A stretch of DNA of 49,137 nucleotides from a virus: IMG/VR virus record IMGVR_UViG_3300037628_001000, positions 1 to 49,137 of that record, one strand, 5' to 3'. The position numbers and the translations under genes are program-made. Below are positions 46,380-49,137 of this stretch, one piece after another. The notes beneath the pieces are model-generated. The model saw only the letters and a list, made by a program, of their open reading frames with translations. It was not told the DNA's origin and searched no databases. Numbering within the stretch: position 1 is the stretch's first letter; each line of letters starts with the position of its first letter.

Positions 46380-47903
46380 ATGCGTAAAATCACCGTATTC
46401 GCCGCATGGTGCCTCATTGCGCTGGCATCCCCCGCCTTGGCCACCACGCCCGGCGCCGGCCTCGATGCCGCGCTGGGCGCGCTGGAGAGCCGCATCGAGG
46501 CGCTGGAGCGTCACGCGGTACAACCTGAACCACCGGTACAGCCGGACCCGCCACCGGTTGTGGTCGATCCACCACCGCCGGTCGCGACGACCAGCCCGAC
46601 CAGTTGCGCTGAAGTCATCGGCTGGTGTGCGGAACTTTCCGACACCACCGACCCGATGGCCTGGCCGGACCTGCTGCAAAAATACTATCTGGAATCTCGG
46701 CGCGCGCCCGCCACCATCCTGGTGCATCCCGGCAAGTACTCCCCCGCCGCAGGTCCGTGGATGGGCAAACTCAACGGCCTGTCGATTATCGGTATCCTCG
46801 GCCCAAACGGCCAGCGGCCGCATATTTCCGGGCTGGCCGGCAAGCATTCAGCGTTTTTCTACGTGAAGCCGGAATCGACCGGCACCTATCGGCTGGAAAA
46901 TCTCGAAATCAGCCATTACGCGGGCAATTGTTTCAAGGCGGGTTCCTGGAAGATCGCCGACACCAAACAGCGCATTGAGATCCACAACGTCTGGATCCAC
47001 CATTGCGGTGGCAAGGCGGTGATGATCGGCTATGAACGCCCCGAAACCGGCATCGACGACGTCTTCATCGCCACCGACAGCGATTTCAGTCATTCCTCGC
47101 AAACCCATGTGCTCTATATAGATCGCGTCAAATACGCCGAATTCCGCCGCGTGCGGGCCTGGTCGCCGGGATCGCGCCATGTCCTGAAATGCGAGGCACA
47201 GACCTGCATCGTCACGGATGGCGAATTTTCCAACGCACGGCTCGATGGCGGGCTTGATCGCAAAACCGAATGGCCGTCAAAGGGCGGCGAGAATGGCGGC
47301 CGGTACCTGGGCAGCAACCCGGTCGATTTCGCGGCGTGCTCGAAAGTGATTTTCGCCCGCAACAAGGTGCTGAAAACCTATCTGCACGGGGGCAATTTCG
47401 GCGGCGCGTATGGCGCGGTGCGCAATATTCGGAAAGCCATTTCCGGCTGTGACATGCCGGTCGAATACGGCATCGATGCGCAATTTCCACCGAATTACTG
47501 GCAGGAAATCGCGGCGGGTGGCACCGGCGGTGAAAACGTGGCACTGCACCCGTTCAGCGGATTCTGGTCGCATAACCGGTTTGAATTCGTAGCCTTCGAC
47601 GGCATGCAGACCAGCGGCCTGCGGGCAATCCTGAACATGAGCACAATACCCAGCGAGGCGGAGCAGCCGGGATCATCCCGCGCCAAACCGGTCCCGGCGT
47701 GGCTGCCCGAAGGCTGGATCGAGCGCAGCCGCGAACACTCCGTCAATAACTGCCTGATCGGAATTCCGCGCAGCCAGGCGTTCAGCAACAATTTGAGCAA
47801 TGCCTACGACGGGTCGCCTGCGCCGCCACAGGACCAGTTCACCGATTACGGCGGAACATGCACCACGCCGATCACCTTGCCCGCCTGGTGGCCGTCAGAT
47901 TGA
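46380..47903 (+). CDS. Exported beta-helix protein (507 aa)
   Basis: An N-terminal signal peptide (residues 1-21, KITVFAAWCLIALASPALA) is followed by a helical segment (ALGALESRIEALERH) likely to trimerise. A proline-rich linker comes next (about 47-70). A right-handed beta-helix fills residues 75-480 (repeats such as GLSIIGILGPNGQRPHISG and RIEIHNVWIHHCGGKAVMIG). Several cysteines suggest disulphides. It resembles pectate-lyase-type beta-helices without identifiable catalytic residues. Three nt separate it from the lipase. Last gene before attR, so probably a moron that alters the lysogen surface. Confidence 0.75.
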   Translation: MRKITVFAAWCLIALASPALATTPGAGLDAALGALESRIEALERHAVQPEPPVQPDPPPVVVDPPPPVATTSPTSCAEVIGWCAELSDTTDPMAWPDLLQKYYLESRRAPATILVHPGKYSPAAGPWMGKLNGLSIIGILGPNGQRPHISGLAGKHSAFFYVKPESTGTYRLENLEISHYAGNCFKAGSWKIADTKQRIEIHNVWIHHCGGKAVMIGYERPETGIDDVFIATDSDFSHSSQTHVLYIDRVKYAEFRRVRAWSPGSRHVLKCEAQTCIVTDGEFSNARLDGGLDRKTEWPSKGGENGGRYLGSNPVDFAACSKVIFARNKVLKTYLHGGNFGGAYGAVRNIRKAISGCDMPVEYGIDAQFPPNYWQEIAAGGTGGENVALHPFSGFWSHNRFEFVAFDGMQTSGLRAILNMSTIPSEAEQPGSSRAKPVPAWLPEGWIERSREHSVNNCLIGIPRSQAFSNNLSNAYDGSPAPPQDQFTDYGGTCTTPITLPAWWPSD

Positions 47904-47929
47904 TCTTGTTGGCGCGGTCCCGGCCAAAA

Positions 47930-47942
47930 AAAGTGGGACACT
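47930..47942. repeat. Candidate attachment-site core, right end (attR)
   Basis: AAAGTGGGACACT, identical to 51-63 and in the same orientation. It lies 26 nt beyond the last prophage gene. The flanking sequences differ on both sides, as expected for attL and attR. Confidence 0.6.
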
Positions 47943-48076
47943 GATCCGGAAAAACCTAATAAAGTATGAGAGAAATAACTGTCCCACATTCCGATAAGTT
48001 GTTGATAATAAAGAAAAATTGCAGGCAGCCCCTGGGCACCATTCTTTTCAATGACTTAGCTGGTTGTTATGCAGTT

Positions 48077-48103
48077 CTCCCTGGTTCAATTGAACCAAGG
48101 GAG
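48077..48103. repeat. Near-perfect 27-bp palindrome in the flank
   Basis: A perfect 14-bp palindrome GGTTCAATTGAACC (48083-48096) is bracketed by CTCCCT and AGGGAG with one unpaired A. It lies 70 nt downstream of the vsr stop. It is not followed by a T run. Possible binding site or remnant of an integration hot spot. Confidence 0.65.
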
Positions 48104-48172
48104 TGACGTCAGATCATGCCGGGGCAATTGCATGTAAACGGGTACGGGTTTTGTGTTGGCTCATGTTTTTTC

Positions 48173-48571
48173 TCAGTCGAGAAATTTCCGCAATATATCT
48201 TCCAACAAACCCTGGTCTTTCAATTTGCACTCCCAAATGATCAGAACGTTCCATCCTTCTTTCATTAGAGTTTTTCCGGATTGCGCATCTCGTTCTCGAT
48301 TGCGGTTAATTTTGCCCTCCCAGTAATCCCGGTTTGTCTTTGGCGTCCGCGCGCCTCGCGGGCAGGCATGGCCATGCCAGAAGCAGCCATGCACGAAGAT
48401 AATTTTTTTGCGGGATGGAAAGACCAAATCGGGTTTCCCGGGAAGGTCTTTTCGATGCAGTCGGTAGCGATAGCCCATCGCGTAGACCATCCGGCGTACA
48501 GTCATTTCTGGTTTTGTGTCACGGCTCTTGACCGCGCGCATGATGTCGCTGCGCGTGGTCAAGGTCGTCAT
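48173..48571 (-). CDS. vsr: Very short patch repair endonuclease (Vsr)
   Basis: A 132-aa Vsr. The N-terminus RSDIMRAVKSRDTKPEMTVR leads to the catalytic core GYRYRLHRKDLPGKPDLVFP, in which the aspartate in KPDL coordinates Mg. IIFVHGCFWHGHACPRGA supplies the zinc-binding Cys/His set. Vsr nicks DNA next to T in T:G mismatches that arise by deamination of 5-methylcytosine, and is normally found with a cytosine-5 methyltransferase. It follows the GIY-YIG gene after 2 nt and lies outside the prophage. Confidence 0.95.
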   Translation of the reverse strand: MTTLTTRSDIMRAVKSRDTKPEMTVRRMVYAMGYRYRLHRKDLPGKPDLVFPSRKKIIFVHGCFWHGHACPRGARTPKTNRDYWEGKINRNRERDAQSGKTLMKEGWNVLIIWECKLKDQGLLEDILRKFLD

Positions 48572-48573
48572 AA

Positions 48574-49137
48574 CTAATCCTCGTCTGATTCCAGATCGAG
48601 CATCATTTCATGATAACGGGCTAACCGTTCAAAATGAGCATGCATGGCCCGCGCAATCTGAGGAGAATTTTTGACGGCCAAAAAGTGTCCTACGATCTGA
48701 GCATAATGGCTCGCTTGTCGAGGCAGTCGCTGCGCCGGATCCTTTCGATCCACTATATCTTCATCACTCATCACCTGCACGATCTGCGTCCTCGCGGGAA
48801 TGGCAATTTCAGGCGACGGTTCAGGAGGAATTGTTCCATTCATGAGCTTTGAATTCCCATTGAATTGATGGAAAAGAGTCGCCTCCAGCAACTCCATTTC
48901 AGATCGATTAGTGACCGGATAGGACCACACGTAGGCGATCTCCCATACGTCGATCTGGCGGTTTGCAATGATGTCTGAACGCGCCGAGGTCAGGTGGCGT
49001 TGAACCCGGACTCTAATGCCATTGGTCGATCTGCCGACATAGATTGGAATATTGTCGAGATCGGAAAGTATATAAACGCCAATCTGATTAGTGAGTGTGC
49101 TAACCGCTTTTTTCCGGAAATCGAAATCAGTAGCCAC
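48574..49137 (-). CDS. GIY-YIG nuclease family protein (reaches window end)
   Basis: The N-terminal domain (about 18-105) starts IGVYILSDLDNIPIYVGRST, the GIY...YVG motif pair, and continues NGIRVRVQRHL with the conserved Arg and later ELLEATLFHQFNGNSKLMN with the Glu ligand. The C-terminal half is helical, and its role is unclear. The GTG at the window edge may not be the true start. Pairing with vsr is typical of restriction-modification islands, where GIY-YIG proteins can be restriction enzymes; that is inference from context. Confidence 0.85.
   Translation of the reverse strand: MATDFDFRKKAVSTLTNQIGVYILSDLDNIPIYVGRSTNGIRVRVQRHLTSARSDIIANRQIDVWEIAYVWSYPVTNRSEMELLEATLFHQFNGNSKLMNGTIPPEPSPEIAIPARTQIVQVMSDEDIVDRKDPAQRLPRQASHYAQIVGHFLAVKNSPQIARAMHAHFERLARYHEMMLDLESDED

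Larger units (their letters stand above)
47904..48172. other. Right prophage boundary and gene-free flank
   Basis: A 269-nt stretch without a convincing gene. It contains the right attachment core, a second TGTCCCAC octamer (47980-47987), a CCGGAAAAACCTAATAA stretch (47946-47962) resembling the 3' end of int, and a 27-bp near palindrome (48077-48103). Base composition becomes more A/T-rich than in the prophage. No terminator was identified. Confidence 0.6.

Noticed and set aside
47800-47997. Plus-strand 65-codon frame across the right prophage end
   Set aside because: Mostly inside the beta-helix gene in another frame; crosses the attachment core and has no ribosome binding site.
48083-48096. 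GGTTCAA motif suggesting a tRNA T-arm
   Set aside because: The surrounding bases do not fold into acceptor, D or anticodon arms, and the motif is explained by a palindrome.

Overview
The window holds one apparently complete temperate prophage of about 47.9 kb, with roughly 1.2 kb of flanking DNA on its right. G/C-rich third codon positions and familiar protein types (AlpA-like excisionase, Rhodobacter/Rhizobium-style phage proteins, DnaN-like clamp) suggest an alphaproteobacterial host; I cannot name a genus. A 13-bp identity (positions 51-63 and 47930-47942) probably marks the attachment core. It gives a genome of 47,879 bp, close to what a lambda-sized head packages.

Layout. (1) 1-6243, leftward: integrase, AlpA-like excisionase and fifteen further small accessory genes, nearly all joined by ATGA or TGATG stop/start overlaps and driven from one promoter near 6300. 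(2) 6369-7940, lambda-like immunity region: a LexA/CI-type repressor followed by a BRCT-domain gene in the position of lambda rex, bounded by two related promoter/operator regions. (3) 7941-18579, rightward early and replication genes: a Cro-like regulator, small unknowns, a cytosine-5 methyltransferase, an oppositely oriented HicAB toxin-antitoxin pair, SSB, a DnaN-like sliding clamp, two paralogous beta-class adenine/cytosine-N4 methyltransferases and a primase/helicase-type ATPase. (4) 18580-19598, a control region: AT-rich repeat array, a 218-aa gene in the position of lambda Q, and a strong terminator. (5) 19625-29521, a lambda-like head module: GpZ-like protein, possible cos, terminase subunits, GpW, portal, S49 protease with nested scaffold, decoration and major capsid proteins, and connectors. 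(6) 29533-38919, a Mu-like contractile tail: gp38 (DUF2635), sheath, tube, frameshifted assembly chaperone, tape measure, and N, P, 45, 46, 47 and 48 homologues. (7) 38923-44577, tail fibres and further structural unknowns. (8) 44584-47903, lysis and conversion genes: secreted protein, holin-like protein, M15 endolysin, class 3 lipase and an exported beta-helix protein. (9) 47943-49137, flank: a 27-bp near palindrome, Vsr endonuclease and a GIY-YIG protein.

Together the genes describe a myovirus with a lambda-type packaging machine and a Mu-type contractile tail, replicating by its own helicase, clamp and SSB with host polymerase, and carrying three DNA methyltransferases. The most unusual points are the attachment core lying inside the 3' end of int, so that integration would swap the integrase C-terminus; promoters that place cro and hicA starts only 6 nt from the -10 (leaderless mRNAs); a HicAB promoter with paired palindromes facing the ssb operon; and a lysogenically placed BRCT gene. 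No tRNA, rRNA, IS element or CRISPR array was seen.
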